DNA of 64,000 nucleotides from the NCBI GenBank assembly GCA_963739995.1, contig CAVUCH010000001.1:124001-188000 (forward strand), in the 5' to 3' direction. The stretch comes from CAVUCH01 sp963739995 (lineage in GTDB: Bacteria; Acidobacteriota; Vicinamibacteria; Vicinamibacterales; JAENWD01). The translations under genes and the position numbers were made by a program. The notes beneath the pieces were generated by a model. It saw only the letters and a list, made by a program, of their open reading frames with translations, did no database searches and was not told the origin of the DNA. Positions 1 to 9,194 of this stretch are shown here, one piece after another; within the stretch, counting starts at the first letter, position 1; every line of letters begins with the position of its first letter.

Positions 1-13
1 CGACCGCCCGGTG

Positions 14-1039
14 CTACCCCCCCCGCGTGTGCATCTCCAGGTGCGGGTCGCGCCGCAGCCGGCTCACCGGGATGAAGGGCGTGCGCTCTCGTTCGTTCGC
101 CCGCAGTTCCGCTCCGCGGTCCTCCCGCAGGCTCCAGATTGTCGCAATCGCATCTCGAATCGCCTCGTCTGATGCTCCCGAGCGCAGCAGGCCGCGCAGG
201 TCCGTGCCCTCACGCGCGTAGAGGCAGCGAAACCACATTCCGTCGGCCGTCAGCCGGCTGCGGTCGCATGTTCGGCAGAACGGCGTCGTCGTGGAGGAGA
301 TGATCCCGAACGTGGTGCCGTCCGCGAGCGCGAACCGATCGGCCGGGGCCCACGATCCGTCGAGGATCGGTGTGACCGTCCCATAGGAAGTCTCGAGGGC
401 GTCGAGCATGCTCTTTCGTGAGAAGACGCGCTGGGGCGACCACTGCGTGGCGCCGCCGACGTCCATGTATTCGATGAACCGGACCTCGGCGCCGATCGTC
501 CGCGCGTACTCGATCAGCGGCACGACCTCATCGTCGTTGGTGCCCCGCACGATCACCGAGTCGAGCTTGACGTGCTCGAAGCACGCTCGTGCGGCATCGA
601 TTCCCGCCAGGACCCGCGGCAGCTCATTGAAGCGCGTGAGCGCCTGAAAGCGGTCGGCCCGGAGGGTGTCGAGGCTGACCGTGATCCGGTGCAGCCCGGC
701 ATCCTTCAAGGCTGTAGCGAGATTGCCGAGCAGGACGCCGTTCGTCGTGAGCGCCAGGTCCTCTATGCGGGCGCTGGTGGCGAGCTGGCGAATGAGACCC
801 GGCAAATCACGGCGGAGCAGCGGCTCGCCGCCCGTGATCCGGACCCTGCGCACGCCGAGCATCGTAAACACGCCCGCGAGACGCACGATTTCCTCGAACT
901 GCAGGATGTCCTGGCGCGGCAGCCACACGTACTCCTCCTCCGGCATGCAGTACTGGCAGCGGAGGTTGCAGCGATCCGTGACCGAGATCCGCAGGCTGCC
1001 GAGCGGCCGCGCAAAGCGATCGAGAAGGGGCACGCGCAA
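14..1039 (-). CDS. moaA: GTP 3',8-cyclase MoaA
   Basis: This radical SAM enzyme makes the first cyclised intermediate of molybdenum cofactor from GTP in the cytoplasm. The 341-residue protein has the N-terminal SAM cluster motif CNLRCQYC (Cys24, 28, 31). It has a second C-terminal cysteine set in CRTCDRSRLTADGMWFRC and ends in the Gly-Gly tail typical of MoaA, so it is full length. It follows amrS on the same strand after about 80 bases and may share its transcript. No other Moco gene lies in the window. The identification rests on motifs visible in the sequence and is secure. Confidence 0.96.
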   Translation of the reverse strand: MRVPLLDRFARPLGSLRISVTDRCNLRCQYCMPEEEYVWLPRQDILQFEEIVRLAGVFTMLGVRRVRITGGEPLLRRDLPGLIRQLATSARIEDLALTTNGVLLGNLATALKDAGLHRITVSLDTLRADRFQALTRFNELPRVLAGIDAARACFEHVKLDSVIVRGTNDDEVVPLIEYARTIGAEVRFIEYMDVGGATQWSPQRVFSRKSMLDALETSYGTVTPILDGSWAPADRFALADGTTFGIISSTTTPFCRTCDRSRLTADGMWFRCLYAREGTDLRGLLRSGASDEAIRDAIATIWSLREDRGAELRANERERTPFIPVSRLRRDPHLEMHTRGG

Positions 1040-1119
1040 TTATGGATCAGGGGCGGTTGCTGGCCGGCGCTTCGGCCCTAACCCTGGGGCATCTCCTGCC
1101 GGGCCGCCCACCGTGGCGG

Positions 1120-2265
1120 TTACAACCGAGATATGGGGCGGGGGCCGAAGCGCGCCGCCCCCCCAATCACCGGCAGGAATGGTCGGGCCGTCCGCTGCGG
1201 CGCGAACGAGCGGTCCCATCGCCCCGGGATGACAGCCTGGCAATCGGGGCACCGGCCGTCCGGGGTGACCTCATAGGTCTTGATGAGGTATCCGAATCGC
1301 GAGATGAGCACCCGACTGCAGGAAACGCAATGCGTGTCTTCGAGCGTGTTGACGCGGCCCGGGAGGTTCCCGGCGTATATGTAGCGCAAGCCCGCCCGGG
1401 CGCCGATCTCCGCGGCCTTCATCAGCATCTCGGGCGTGGTGTTGCCCGGCGCCGTCATGTGGTAGTCAGCGTGGAATGCCGTAACGTGCCACGGAATATC
1501 AGGTGACACGCTCGCGATGAACTCGGTCAGCCGCGTGATCTCGTCGTCGCCGTCGTTGAAGCCGGGAATCAGCAGCGTAACGATCTCCACCCACACACCC
1601 GACGCGTGCAGGTGTCGGATGGTGTCGAGAATCGGCTCGAGCCGGCCGCCCAGTTCGCGATAGCGGCGATCGTTGAAGCTCTTGAGATCCACCTTGTAGA
1701 GATCGATGTGCGGCCGGAGGTAGTCGAGTACCTGCGGCGTGCCGTTGCCGTTCGACACGAAGGCTCTCAGGAGTCCGGCCTCGCGCGCGGCCCGGAAGAT
1801 GGCGACGGCCCACTCAGCCGTAATGAGCGGCTCGTTGTAGGTGCTGACCATGACGCGGGCCCCCTCGTCGAGGGCGGCGCGGACGAGACTCTCCGGCGTG
1901 GCGGCTCGTGGCAGGGTCACCGCCTCAGGGTCGCGCAAGGCCTGCGACGTGACCCAGTTCTGGCAGTAGCTGCAGTGCAGGTCGCAGCCCAGCATCCCGA
2001 AGCTGAAGGCCAGCGCGCCCGGCACGGCGTGGAAGAACGGCTTCTTCTCGATTGGATCGCACTGCACGCCGCCGACATAGCCCCACGGCCCGTAGAGCTG
2101 TCCGTTGCGCACGCCGCGGACCTTGCAGACACCGACCGCGCCTTCTGGGATGGGACACCGGTGCCCGCATGCCAGGCAGCGAATGCGCTTCTCGTCGATG
2201 CGCTGGGAGAGCTCACCGGCAGCGGCGCGCGTCCGCTCGTCGAGCACGTCCTTCAGGGTGGGCAC
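1120..2265 (-). CDS. amrS: AmmeMemoRadiSam-system radical SAM enzyme
   Basis: This is a 381-residue radical SAM protein of the AmrS (PflA-like) family. It has a zinc-type cysteine set near the N terminus (Cys30, 33, 37, 47) followed by the SAM cluster motif CDLHCSYC at Cys94, 98 and 101. Family members usually occur with an AMMECR1-domain protein and a Memo-like protein; neither partner is in this window. The substrate of the family is not established. It lies between recQ and moaA, all on the minus strand. The length and both cysteine motifs support an intact gene. Confidence 0.9.
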   Translation of the reverse strand: MPTLKDVLDERTRAAAGELSQRIDEKRIRCLACGHRCPIPEGAVGVCKVRGVRNGQLYGPWGYVGGVQCDPIEKKPFFHAVPGALAFSFGMLGCDLHCSYCQNWVTSQALRDPEAVTLPRAATPESLVRAALDEGARVMVSTYNEPLITAEWAVAIFRAAREAGLLRAFVSNGNGTPQVLDYLRPHIDLYKVDLKSFNDRRYRELGGRLEPILDTIRHLHASGVWVEIVTLLIPGFNDGDDEITRLTEFIASVSPDIPWHVTAFHADYHMTAPGNTTPEMLMKAAEIGARAGLRYIYAGNLPGRVNTLEDTHCVSCSRVLISRFGYLIKTYEVTPDGRCPDCQAVIPGRWDRSFAPQRTARPFLPVIGGAARFGPRPISRL

Positions 2266-2378
2266 GATTTAGTTGTAACGCCCGGAGGGCCAGTCCGCAA
2301 GGGGCGATTCTGAGAGATATAGCGCCGGGACCGAGCCCAGGGTAGGAGTGGTGCGGGGACTTTCTCCCGGCCGCCGCC

Positions 2379-2468
2379 GCCGGCACTGACGTGCCGGCTC
2401 CACCTACGCAAAACCTCATCTCCACATACGAAAAACTCCTAGTGTGGAGCCTGGACTTCAGTCCCGGC
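2379..2468. repeat. Pair of inverted REP-like palindromes
   Basis: Between recQ and amrS lies a GC-rich palindrome, GCCGGCAC-tgac-GTGCCGGC at 2379-2398. About 40 bases later comes a related unit in opposite orientation containing GGAGCCTGGACTTCAGTCCC (2445-2464). The two units are imperfect reverse complements of each other, separated by an A-rich spacer. A similar single unit (TGTGGAGCCGGAACTTC) lies at 30542-30558. This looks like a REP/BIME-type intergenic element; a transcription terminator role is also possible. Confidence 0.5.
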
Positions 2469-2482
2469 GAGAACCGCCCGGC

Positions 2483-4180
2483 TTACGCCGCAGGTGGTTC
2501 CTCCCGAGGAATCGGCTCGGCGCGGGTGACGAAGTTCCTCTTGAACTTCCGCACTGCTCCGTCCGGGAACTGCATCTCGACCTTGTCGCCGTCGATGGAC
2601 TTCACCTCTCCCCGACCGTGGACCGGCACGACCAGCAGATCGCCCTGCCGCAGCTGGGGTGCCCGCGGCTGCCGGCTCTCACGCAGGTGGATGCCTTCCG
2701 GCGAGAAGTCGGGTTTGGCTGCAGGTACTTCCACCGCCACGGCGTGGGGTCGGGTGCATGCGTCGCACGCGGTGCAGTTGTCCCAGTCGACGCTCTCAGC
2801 GAAATAGTCGAGCAGGACTCTCCAGCGGCAGAGAGCCGTCTGCGCGTACAGCACGATCCGTTCGAGCTTCTCGCGGTCGGCGCGCTGCCGTTCCTCGTAG
2901 GCCTTCGAGATCGTCTCGAGATCGCTCTCGTTCATGCCGCCGTTCAGCAGTGCGAATCGCCCGTCCTCCTGACTCACGAGGCCGAGGTCCTTCATGGCCG
3001 CGAGCACGACGCGGACCTTGCTTCTCGGCACGTCTTCGGCCGTCTTCTGCACAGCCTCCAGCGTGACCGGCTCACGGTCGGCGCGCAGCTGCTCCAGCCC
3101 GCGATGGACGCTCGCGATGGCCTCGAATTTCGGATACCGCCCCGCGAGGAAGAAGGCCTGCGTCCGTCGATCCTGCCGCTGGTAGAAGAGGACGCATCGT
3201 GCCGGCTCGCCGTCGCGCCCGGCGCGCCCCGATTCCTGGTAATAGGACTCGAGCGATCCGGGCATGTTGTAGTGCACGACGAAGCGGATGCCGGGCTTGT
3301 CGATACCCATCCCGAATGCGTTGGTGGCCACGATGATCCGCAGTTCGCCCGCCATGAAGCGATCCTGAGTCTTCTTGCGCTCGCGGGCTCCGAGCTGCCC
3401 GTGGTATCGCGCAACCGAATCGCCCAACGAACGCACGAACCCGGTGATCTCTTCTACCTGCTTCACGGTCGACGTGTAGACGATTCCGGCGCCCTCGGTG
3501 TCGGCCAGCACACGCGCGAGCTGACGCTGCTTGTCCTCGTCTGTCTCGGTGGACATCACGGTGTAGAACAGGTTGGGCCGGAAGGTCCCTGTGTTCACGA
3601 TGTGCAGGTCGGGCACGTCCAGTTGCCGAACGATGTCGTCGATGACGGCGGGAGGAGCGGTCGCGGTGAGCGCCAGGAGCGGCGGCGAGCCGAGCGCGCG
3701 TCGCGCTTCGCCGAGCGCGAGGTATGTCGGACGGAAGTCATGGCCCCACTGTGACACGCAGTGCGCCTCGTCGATCACGAACAGATCGATCGTCTTGCCG
3801 CGCAGAGTCTCGATGAACTCCGGATCGGCAAGCTGCTCCGGCGTGGTCAGAATGAATTCCGCCTTCTCGCGTGCGATCTGGGCGAACGTCTCGTCGGACT
3901 CGCGAGCGGTCAGCGTGCTGTTCACCTGCGATGCATCGAGTCCCAGCCCGTCCAGCTTGTCGACCTGATCCTTCATGAGCGAAATCAAGGGTGAGACGAC
4001 GAGCGTCATGCCGGGGAGGTGGAGCGCCGGCAATTGGTAACACAGGGACTTCCCGGCGCCGGTCGGCATGATGGCCAGGGTGTTCCGCCCCTCCATTGCC
4101 GATCGGATCACCTCTTCCTGTCCGGGCCGGAAATCATCGAGACCGAACACCCGCTTCAGCGTTCGGCGCAGGGGCGTCAT
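2483..4180 (-). CDS. recQ: ATP-dependent DNA helicase RecQ
   Basis: This is a 3'-5' superfamily 2 DNA helicase used in recombination and repair. I start it at the ATG at 4180 (protein begins MTPLRRTLKR). The frame is open further upstream, but that extension has no RecQ character and would overlap the divergent MFS gene. Visible motifs are Walker A PTGAGKS (about residue 40), IDEAHCVSQWG, and motif VI ESGRAGRDG. The zinc-binding cysteines follow (ALCRWRV, then NCTACDACTRP). The 565-residue protein has no obvious HRDC domain. It ends in a small basic beta-rich segment (RQGDLLVVPVHGRGEVKSID) seen in some bacterial RecQ proteins. Confidence 0.93.
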   Translation of the reverse strand: MTPLRRTLKRVFGLDDFRPGQEEVIRSAMEGRNTLAIMPTGAGKSLCYQLPALHLPGMTLVVSPLISLMKDQVDKLDGLGLDASQVNSTLTARESDETFAQIAREKAEFILTTPEQLADPEFIETLRGKTIDLFVIDEAHCVSQWGHDFRPTYLALGEARRALGSPPLLALTATAPPAVIDDIVRQLDVPDLHIVNTGTFRPNLFYTVMSTETDEDKQRQLARVLADTEGAGIVYTSTVKQVEEITGFVRSLGDSVARYHGQLGARERKKTQDRFMAGELRIIVATNAFGMGIDKPGIRFVVHYNMPGSLESYYQESGRAGRDGEPARCVLFYQRQDRRTQAFFLAGRYPKFEAIASVHRGLEQLRADREPVTLEAVQKTAEDVPRSKVRVVLAAMKDLGLVSQEDGRFALLNGGMNESDLETISKAYEERQRADREKLERIVLYAQTALCRWRVLLDYFAESVDWDNCTACDACTRPHAVAVEVPAAKPDFSPEGIHLRESRQPRAPQLRQGDLLVVPVHGRGEVKSIDGDKVEMQFPDGAVRKFKRNFVTRAEPIPREEPPAA

Positions 4181-4289
4181 ATTGGTTGCACGGGCCACGC
4201 GCGCGACACAGCAACCATCGTGCCGGGCGTAACGCATGCGGGGACGGGTGTCGAGCTCGGGTCCAAACGCGGCTGGTACACTGCGCCGC

Positions 4290-5492
4290 ATGGTGCGGCG
4301 CCCGTTTCCACCTGCGGTCTGGCTGCTCGGGTGGGTGAGCCTGCTCACGGATGCCGCGTCGGAAGCCATCTACCCGCTGCTCCCGTTCTTCCTCACGACG
4401 GTGCTCGGCGGCGGACCGGTAGCGCTCGGACTGATTGAAGGCATTGCGGAGGGCACCCACAGCCTGTTGCGCATCGTTTCCGGCCGCCTGTCCGATCGCA
4501 CGCGCGCCCGCCGCCGGCTGGTGGTTGCGGGTTACACGCTTTCGTCGGCGTCGCGGCCGCTCATCGCGCTCGTGAGTGGCTGGTGGCCGGTGCTCGCCAT
4601 CCGGTTCGCGGACCGCGTCGGCAAGGGCGTGCGCAGCGCGCCGCGCGACGCTTTGCTTGCGCACTGGGCCGAACCGGGCGACCGCGGGCGCGTCTACGGC
4701 TTCCATCGCGCGATGGACCACGCCGGGGCGGTGGTCGGCCCGCTCGCCGCCACGGTATTCCTGCTGGCCGCCCCCGGCCGCTACCGCACCTTGTTCCTGC
4801 TGACCGCGATTCCCGGCGCGATCGCGGTGGCACTCGTGTGGCGCGTGCGCGATGTGGACGCCGATCTCCCGCTGCCGCCGGTTGCGGCGCATGAGGACGG
4901 TGTGGCTTACATCGAGCGGCAGACCGTTTCCGCACCGCAGGTGCGTCTCCCGCGCGCGTTCTTCGCCTACGCGGCAGTGGTGGCCATCTTCACCCTCGGT
5001 AATTCGACGGACGCGTTCCTGCTGCTCCGGCTGACGGAGGCATCCGGAGGCCCTGCCCTGATCCCGCTCATCTGGGCCTCTCTGCACGTCGTCAAGTCCG
5101 TGCTAGCCACACCCGGAGGCGCGCTCTCGGACCGCGTCGGGCGGAAGCCCGTGATCGTCGCATCCTGGATTGTGTACGGGATCGTCTACGCCGGATTCGC
5201 GATGAGCGAGTCGTTCGCTGCGCTGACGCTGTGGCTGCTGGTCTACGGGGTCCATTTCGCGCTTGCGGAAGGCACCGAGAAGGCCATGGTTGCGGACCTC
5301 GCTCCGGCCTCGTTGCGCGGCACGGCCTTCGGCATCTTCCACGGCATCGTCGGCTTCGGATCGCTGGCGGCGAGCGTGGTGTTCGGGATCGTGTGGAGGA
5401 CATGGGGGGCCCCCACTGCGTTCGGCCTGGGCGCCGCGCTCGCCCTGGCCGCGAGCGTGTTGCTCATCATTGCCGTGCGACCGGAGCGGTGA
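4290..5492 (+). CDS. MFS transporter
   Basis: This is a predicted 12-helix major facilitator permease of about 400 residues in the inner membrane. The first loop carries GRLSDRTRARRR, which matches the MFS motif A pattern, and a second copy of the pattern occurs as GGALSDRVGRKP in the C-terminal half. I start it at ATG 4290 (MVRRPFPPAVW), because the upstream ATG at 4236 adds a segment without membrane character. It is divergent from recQ. The substrate cannot be read from the sequence; efflux of small molecules is a guess. Confidence 0.87.
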   Translation: MVRRPFPPAVWLLGWVSLLTDAASEAIYPLLPFFLTTVLGGGPVALGLIEGIAEGTHSLLRIVSGRLSDRTRARRRLVVAGYTLSSASRPLIALVSGWWPVLAIRFADRVGKGVRSAPRDALLAHWAEPGDRGRVYGFHRAMDHAGAVVGPLAATVFLLAAPGRYRTLFLLTAIPGAIAVALVWRVRDVDADLPLPPVAAHEDGVAYIERQTVSAPQVRLPRAFFAYAAVVAIFTLGNSTDAFLLLRLTEASGGPALIPLIWASLHVVKSVLATPGGALSDRVGRKPVIVASWIVYGIVYAGFAMSESFAALTLWLLVYGVHFALAEGTEKAMVADLAPASLRGTAFGIFHGIVGFGSLAASVVFGIVWRTWGAPTAFGLGAALALAASVLLIIAVRPER

Positions 5493-5575
5493 ATCCGGAA
5501 CCGCGGGCGCCGGGGCCCGTGGTCCGGCCGATTCGCCCGGGCGCCGTTGCGGCCCGGGTTCGCAAGGTCCCGGTC

Positions 5576-6544
5576 CTACGTCCGCGGGGGTACGGGCGGC
5601 GTCGGACGTGGCGCAGGTCCGGACTGCTGCCTGATCGCGGTCATCGCCAGCGACACCATCGAGGCGATATCGGCGACGTTAGCCGGCAGCACCAGCGTGC
5701 TGCTCCCCCGGGCGATCTCGCCGAACTGGGTGACGTACTGCTCCGCTACGCGGAGGTTGACCGCCTCGATGCCGCCGGGGACCCCGATGGACTCGGCCAC
5801 GCGCCGGATCCCTTCCGCCGTGGCTGTCGCGATGGCGCGGATCGCTTCGGCCTGGCCTTCCGCCACGTTGATCGACTGCTGCCGGTTCGCCTCCGAGTTC
5901 TTGATCGTCTGCTGCTTATGTCCTTCGGCGGTGTTGATCGCCGCGTCGCGCTGCCCTTCCGACGTGAGGATCACCGCGCGCTTCTCGCGTTCGGCACGCA
6001 TCTGCTTCTCCATCGCGGCGAGCACATCGGCCGGCGGCGTGATGTTCTTGATCTCGTAGCGGAGCACCTTCACGCCCCATGACTCCGATGCCTTGTCCAG
6101 CTCGCTGACCACCGACAGGTTGATATTCGTGCGTTCCTCGAACGTGCGATCGAGATCGATTTTGCCGATTTCGCTGCGGAGCGTCGTCTGGGCGAGCTGA
6201 ATGATGGCGAACAGATAATCCTGGATGCCGTACGACGCGCGCTCCGGGTTCATGACCTTCAGGTAGAGGACGCCGTCGACGCCCACCTGCACGTTGTCGC
6301 GCGTGATGCAGACCTGCGCAGGGATGTCGATGGACTGTTCCTTCAACGAGTGCCGGTAGCGGATGACGTCCACGAACGGCACGAGCACGTGGAAGCCCGC
6401 GTGGAGGATGCCCGCGAATTTGCCCAGCCGTTCCACCACGTAGGCGCTCTGCTGTGGTACGACGATCGCCGTCTTGGCGAAGATGATGATCGCGAGGATT
6501 GCGAGCAGGAAGAAGACGACTGCGGTGCCGGAGAGCAGGTCCAT
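5576..6544 (-). CDS. SPFH/Band 7 (stomatin-like) membrane protein
   Basis: This 322-residue protein has one N-terminal membrane helix (about residues 8-26) followed by an SPFH domain with the paraslipin signature VPQQSAYVVERLGKF. A long charged helical segment follows (AEREKRAVILTSEGQRDAAI), and the tail is Pro-rich. Paraslipins (QmcA/YbbK family) form membrane-associated oligomers linked to membrane quality control. The gene directly follows an NfeD gene on the same strand with about 25 bases between them, the classic SPFH/NfeD pairing. It appears full length. Confidence 0.92.
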   Translation of the reverse strand: MDLLSGTAVVFFLLAILAIIIFAKTAIVVPQQSAYVVERLGKFAGILHAGFHVLVPFVDVIRYRHSLKEQSIDIPAQVCITRDNVQVGVDGVLYLKVMNPERASYGIQDYLFAIIQLAQTTLRSEIGKIDLDRTFEERTNINLSVVSELDKASESWGVKVLRYEIKNITPPADVLAAMEKQMRAEREKRAVILTSEGQRDAAINTAEGHKQQTIKNSEANRQQSINVAEGQAEAIRAIATATAEGIRRVAESIGVPGGIEAVNLRVAEQYVTQFGEIARGSSTLVLPANVADIASMVSLAMTAIRQQSGPAPRPTPPVPPRT

Positions 6545-6569
6545 TCGAGTCCTCTATTCGGAAGCGGGA

Positions 6570-6995
6570 TTACTCGGGAATCAGGACGAGCATCAGTTCG
6601 TCCACGCGGCGCACGCGGCAGCGCTGCCCCTTGTGGAGCGGTCCATGGTGCTCGTTGCGCGCGTTCCACCCGGCACCCCGCAGTTCGGCCTTGCCGACGC
6701 TGCCGGCGGCGATGTCCTCGATCGGGATGGCGATCTCGCCCACGAGCTGATCGACCGAGACCTCTTTCGGCCGGAGCGCCTTCAGCAGCGGATTGCGGAA
6801 CAGGGCCAGGAGACCGACCGACAGCGCGGTGAACAGGAACCACTGGACCCAGACCTGGGCGTGCAGTCCCATCAGCTGCAGCGTGCCGATCAGCAGGGCC
6901 GAAAGGCCGAAGAAAATGAGGTAGAAGCCGCCGGCCGACACCAGTTCGAGTCCCGTCAGCGCGAGCCCGAACACCAGCCACAGCCACCATGCCAT
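6570..6995 (-). CDS. NfeD family membrane protein
   Basis: This is a short NfeD protein (141 residues) without the serine-protease domain of long NfeD. It begins with a membrane helix, WWLWLVFGLALTGLELVSAG, followed by two more hydrophobic segments. The C-terminal OB-fold domain (VGEIAIPIEDIAAGSVGKAE) ends with VDELMLVLIPE. Short NfeD proteins partner with stomatin-like SPFH proteins, and the partner gene is immediately downstream. The role in membrane organisation is inferred from family knowledge. Confidence 0.9.
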   Translation of the reverse strand: MAWWLWLVFGLALTGLELVSAGGFYLIFFGLSALLIGTLQLMGLHAQVWVQWFLFTALSVGLLALFRNPLLKALRPKEVSVDQLVGEIAIPIEDIAAGSVGKAELRGAGWNARNEHHGPLHKGQRCRVRRVDELMLVLIPE

Positions 6996-7292
6996 AAAGA
7001 CGCCTCTGAAGATGAGCCGGAGCGATTATACGCATCCTTTCGGCGGGCGGTCGTATAGCCGGCGGCGAGCGATGGCCGGCTGGTGGGCTCGAGCCAGCCG
7101 GTCGCTGGCGGTCGCGACGCGGGGTGCGGCGTCTGATGGCCGCCGATGATGGGGGGCTGGCACACATCAGTGCCGCCGAGGCACGCGCCGCGCCGTCAGT
7201 CCTCCCGCGGCATGTGGAACGGTCGAGACTCTCCAAGCGCCTGGAGCGCGAGCACGGAGCCAGCCCTGGTCGCCAGCGTGTACACTCCCGTG

Positions 7293-8111
7293 ATGCTGAG
7301 CATCCTGGTCACCAATGACGATGGCGTCCGCAGTGACGGCATTCACGCGCTCGCCGCGGCACTCGCATCGCTCGGCGAGGTGACCATCGTTGCGCCGATG
7401 ACGGAAGCGAGTGCGATCGGCCACGCCCTGACCCTCCGCCGTCCCCTGCGGATCGAGGAACTGAGACCGCGCGTGTTCGCGGTCGATGGCACCCCGACCG
7501 ACTGCGTCAACATCGCGGTGACGACCATCCTCAAGGGCCTGCCTGACCTCGTCGTCTCCGGGATCAACAAGGGATACAACATCGGCGACGACGTGACGTA
7601 TTCGGGCACCGTGGCGGGCGCGCTCGAAGCGGCGCTGCTGGGGATCCCTGCGCTGGCGGTGTCGCTGCAGGGCGGGCTCGAGTACGACTTCGGCTATTCG
7701 GCCGAGGCTGCGCGCACCGTCGCCGAGGCGCTGCTCCGGCAACCGCTGGGCGGGCGCACGTTCCTGAACGTCAACGTGCCGCGGGGCCGGATTCGCGGGT
7801 ACCGCACGGCGGTGCAGGCGCGGCGGAACCACGTGACGTCGGTGAGCGCGCGCACCGATCCGCGCGGGCGCGAGTACTACTGGATCGACGAGGCGCAGGA
7901 CGACTGGCAGCCGCACGACGACTCGGATTACCAGGCGGTGGTCAGCGGCCTTGTCGCGGTGACGCCATTGCACCCGGATCTCACCGCGCACGCGCAACTG
8001 CGGCACGTCGACGCGATGGGTCTCCCGGCAGTGACCTCCCGCATGGCCAGCGTTGCGGACCGCGAGGCTGAGCGGATCGGCGGAGCTGACGACCCGGAGC
8101 ACGGAGGCTAG
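7293..8111 (+). CDS. surE: 5'/3'-nucleotidase SurE
   Basis: SurE is a metal-dependent survival-protein nucleotidase acting on nucleoside monophosphates. I start at ATG 7293, where the protein opens with MLSILVTNDDGVRSDGIHAL, containing the metal-binding NDDG motif. The open frame further upstream has no family match. The conserved SGINKGYNIGDDVTYSGTVA segment follows, giving 272 residues. The stop codon TAG lies inside the CTAG end of the palindromic repeat at 8108-8272, so the last codon was probably set by insertion of that element. The gene lies upstream of tRNA-Pro. Confidence 0.93.
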   Translation: MLSILVTNDDGVRSDGIHALAAALASLGEVTIVAPMTEASAIGHALTLRRPLRIEELRPRVFAVDGTPTDCVNIAVTTILKGLPDLVVSGINKGYNIGDDVTYSGTVAGALEAALLGIPALAVSLQGGLEYDFGYSAEAARTVAEALLRQPLGGRTFLNVNVPRGRIRGYRTAVQARRNHVTSVSARTDPRGREYYWIDEAQDDWQPHDDSDYQAVVSGLVAVTPLHPDLTAHAQLRHVDAMGLPAVTSRMASVADREAERIGGADDPEHGG

Positions 8112-8272
8112 CAGTCCTGGTGAAAGACCGGCGTCGCACCGAGGGCGCGGAGGCGCCCCGCCGGCAAGGCGCGACGACCGAGAATACCGGGCCGTATTTG
8201 AGGAAGAAGCAACGCAGCCGGCGGGGATGCCTCGGCGGCCGAATGCAGCCGGCCTTCACCACGGGCTGCTAG
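8108..8272. repeat. CTAG-ended palindromic element, copy A
   Basis: This 165-bp intergenic palindrome is bounded on both sides by CTAG. The left arm begins CTAGCAGTCCTGGTGAA, and the right arm reads as its imperfect reverse complement (CTAGCAGCCCGTGGTGAA). Between arms of about 57 bases sits a core starting GGCAAGGCGCGACGACCGAG, then the small hairpin AATAC-cgggcc-GTATT, and ending AGCAACGCAGCC. Related copies lie near 25.1, 41.5 and 63.5 kb. The TA within CTAG could be a TA target duplication, as for IS630-type MITEs. It contains no ORF of note. Confidence 0.8.
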
Positions 8273-8315
8273 CTCTCGACGGGGAAGCCGAGGTAGGGTA
8301 GTATCGTCAGGTTGT

Positions 8316-8392
<77 letters not shown>

Positions 8393-8409
8393 ATCAAACG
8401 CGCGATTCC

Positions 8410-8444
8410 GGCTCGGTGGTTCTCACCGGGCCTTTTTCTTTTTT
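8410..8444 (+). terminator. Intrinsic terminator after tRNA-Pro
   Basis: A nine-pair stem GGCTCGGTG / CACCGGGCC with a five-base loop is followed by an uninterrupted pyrimidine tract of Ts and one C. This is a textbook Rho-independent terminator placed about 18 bases after the tRNA. Confidence 0.85.
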
Positions 8445-8527
8445 CGATGGCGGGGACTCGCAAGACCGCCTGGCGAGCGATTTTGTCGCCGCCAAAAGTC
8501 GCCCCCGCTTGCCACTCCGCTGGGAAA

Positions 8528-8962
8528 TCAGTGTCCTCGTCCGCAAAGCCTTTGCAAGTCGAGTTCGCGATAGTGCTGCATCCGTGCGAGGTAAACGCAC
8601 ACCGTCACCGCGCGATCATTCAGGAAATACACCATCTGACCGGTACTACTGTTCCGCTCAGTGTGGAAGTGGTCGCCGCCGATGCGCAGATCCACGGTTA
8701 TCTCCATATGACCCTCATCGGCTCGACCACAGTTTTTCTCAAGGTGAGCCGTATACGTGAAGACAGACCGCGCAACACCGACGCCAGGCTGTAGTGGGGA
8801 CACTGCTTGGTCTTCGGGTGGTCGAGCTCCGCGCGTCAGTTCAACGAACGCGAAAACCCGATCACATGAGACGCATGCGACCAGCCTCTCCTCGGCACGC
8901 TGGCCGAGCATCAACGCGCCCGCATACCTCAGCCTGTCCGAATCGCAGCACGGGCAGCGCAT
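8528..8962 (-). CDS. Hypothetical zinc-ribbon protein
   Basis: This open frame encodes about 144 residues from the ATG at 8962. It begins MRCPCCDSDRL and has a second Cys pair CVSCDRVFAF about 30 residues in, a CXXC-X(n)-CXXC zinc-ribbon pattern. The rest (for example MEITVDLRIGGDHFHTER) matches nothing I recognise. The base composition is less GC-rich than the neighbouring housekeeping genes, suggesting acquired DNA. There is no convincing ribosome site, so both the start and the gene itself are tentative. Confidence 0.38.
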   Translation of the reverse strand: MRCPCCDSDRLRYAGALMLGQRAEERLVACVSCDRVFAFVELTRGARPPEDQAVSPLQPGVGVARSVFTYTAHLEKNCGRADEGHMEITVDLRIGGDHFHTERNSSTGQMVYFLNDRAVTVCVYLARMQHYRELDLQRLCGRGH

Positions 8963-9194
8963 GTCAGCCAGTTGCTGGGGATCGCTGAAATCTCGCACCG
9001 CTAGACCGCTCCCACTGACAGTTCTAGTCGGGGCGCGGAAGCAAGCGACGGGCCATGGGGAACTGAACGAAGGCAATAGCAGAGGACGCAATGAAACCAC
9101 TCGAATACTCGTGACCGATCGCGCCGCGCCGGAACTTCTGACGCTGAAAATTGGTGCCCCGAAGACGCCGCTTACTTGTCAATACAACTCCGGT

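Noticed and set aside
2444..3754. 436-residue plus-strand frame opposite recQ.
   Set aside because: It is entirely antisense to recQ with no motifs.
4134..5087. Long minus-strand frame of 317 residues antisense to the MFS gene.
   Set aside because: It has low-complexity Arg/Glu-rich composition with no domain; it is a GC-rich shadow of the permease gene.
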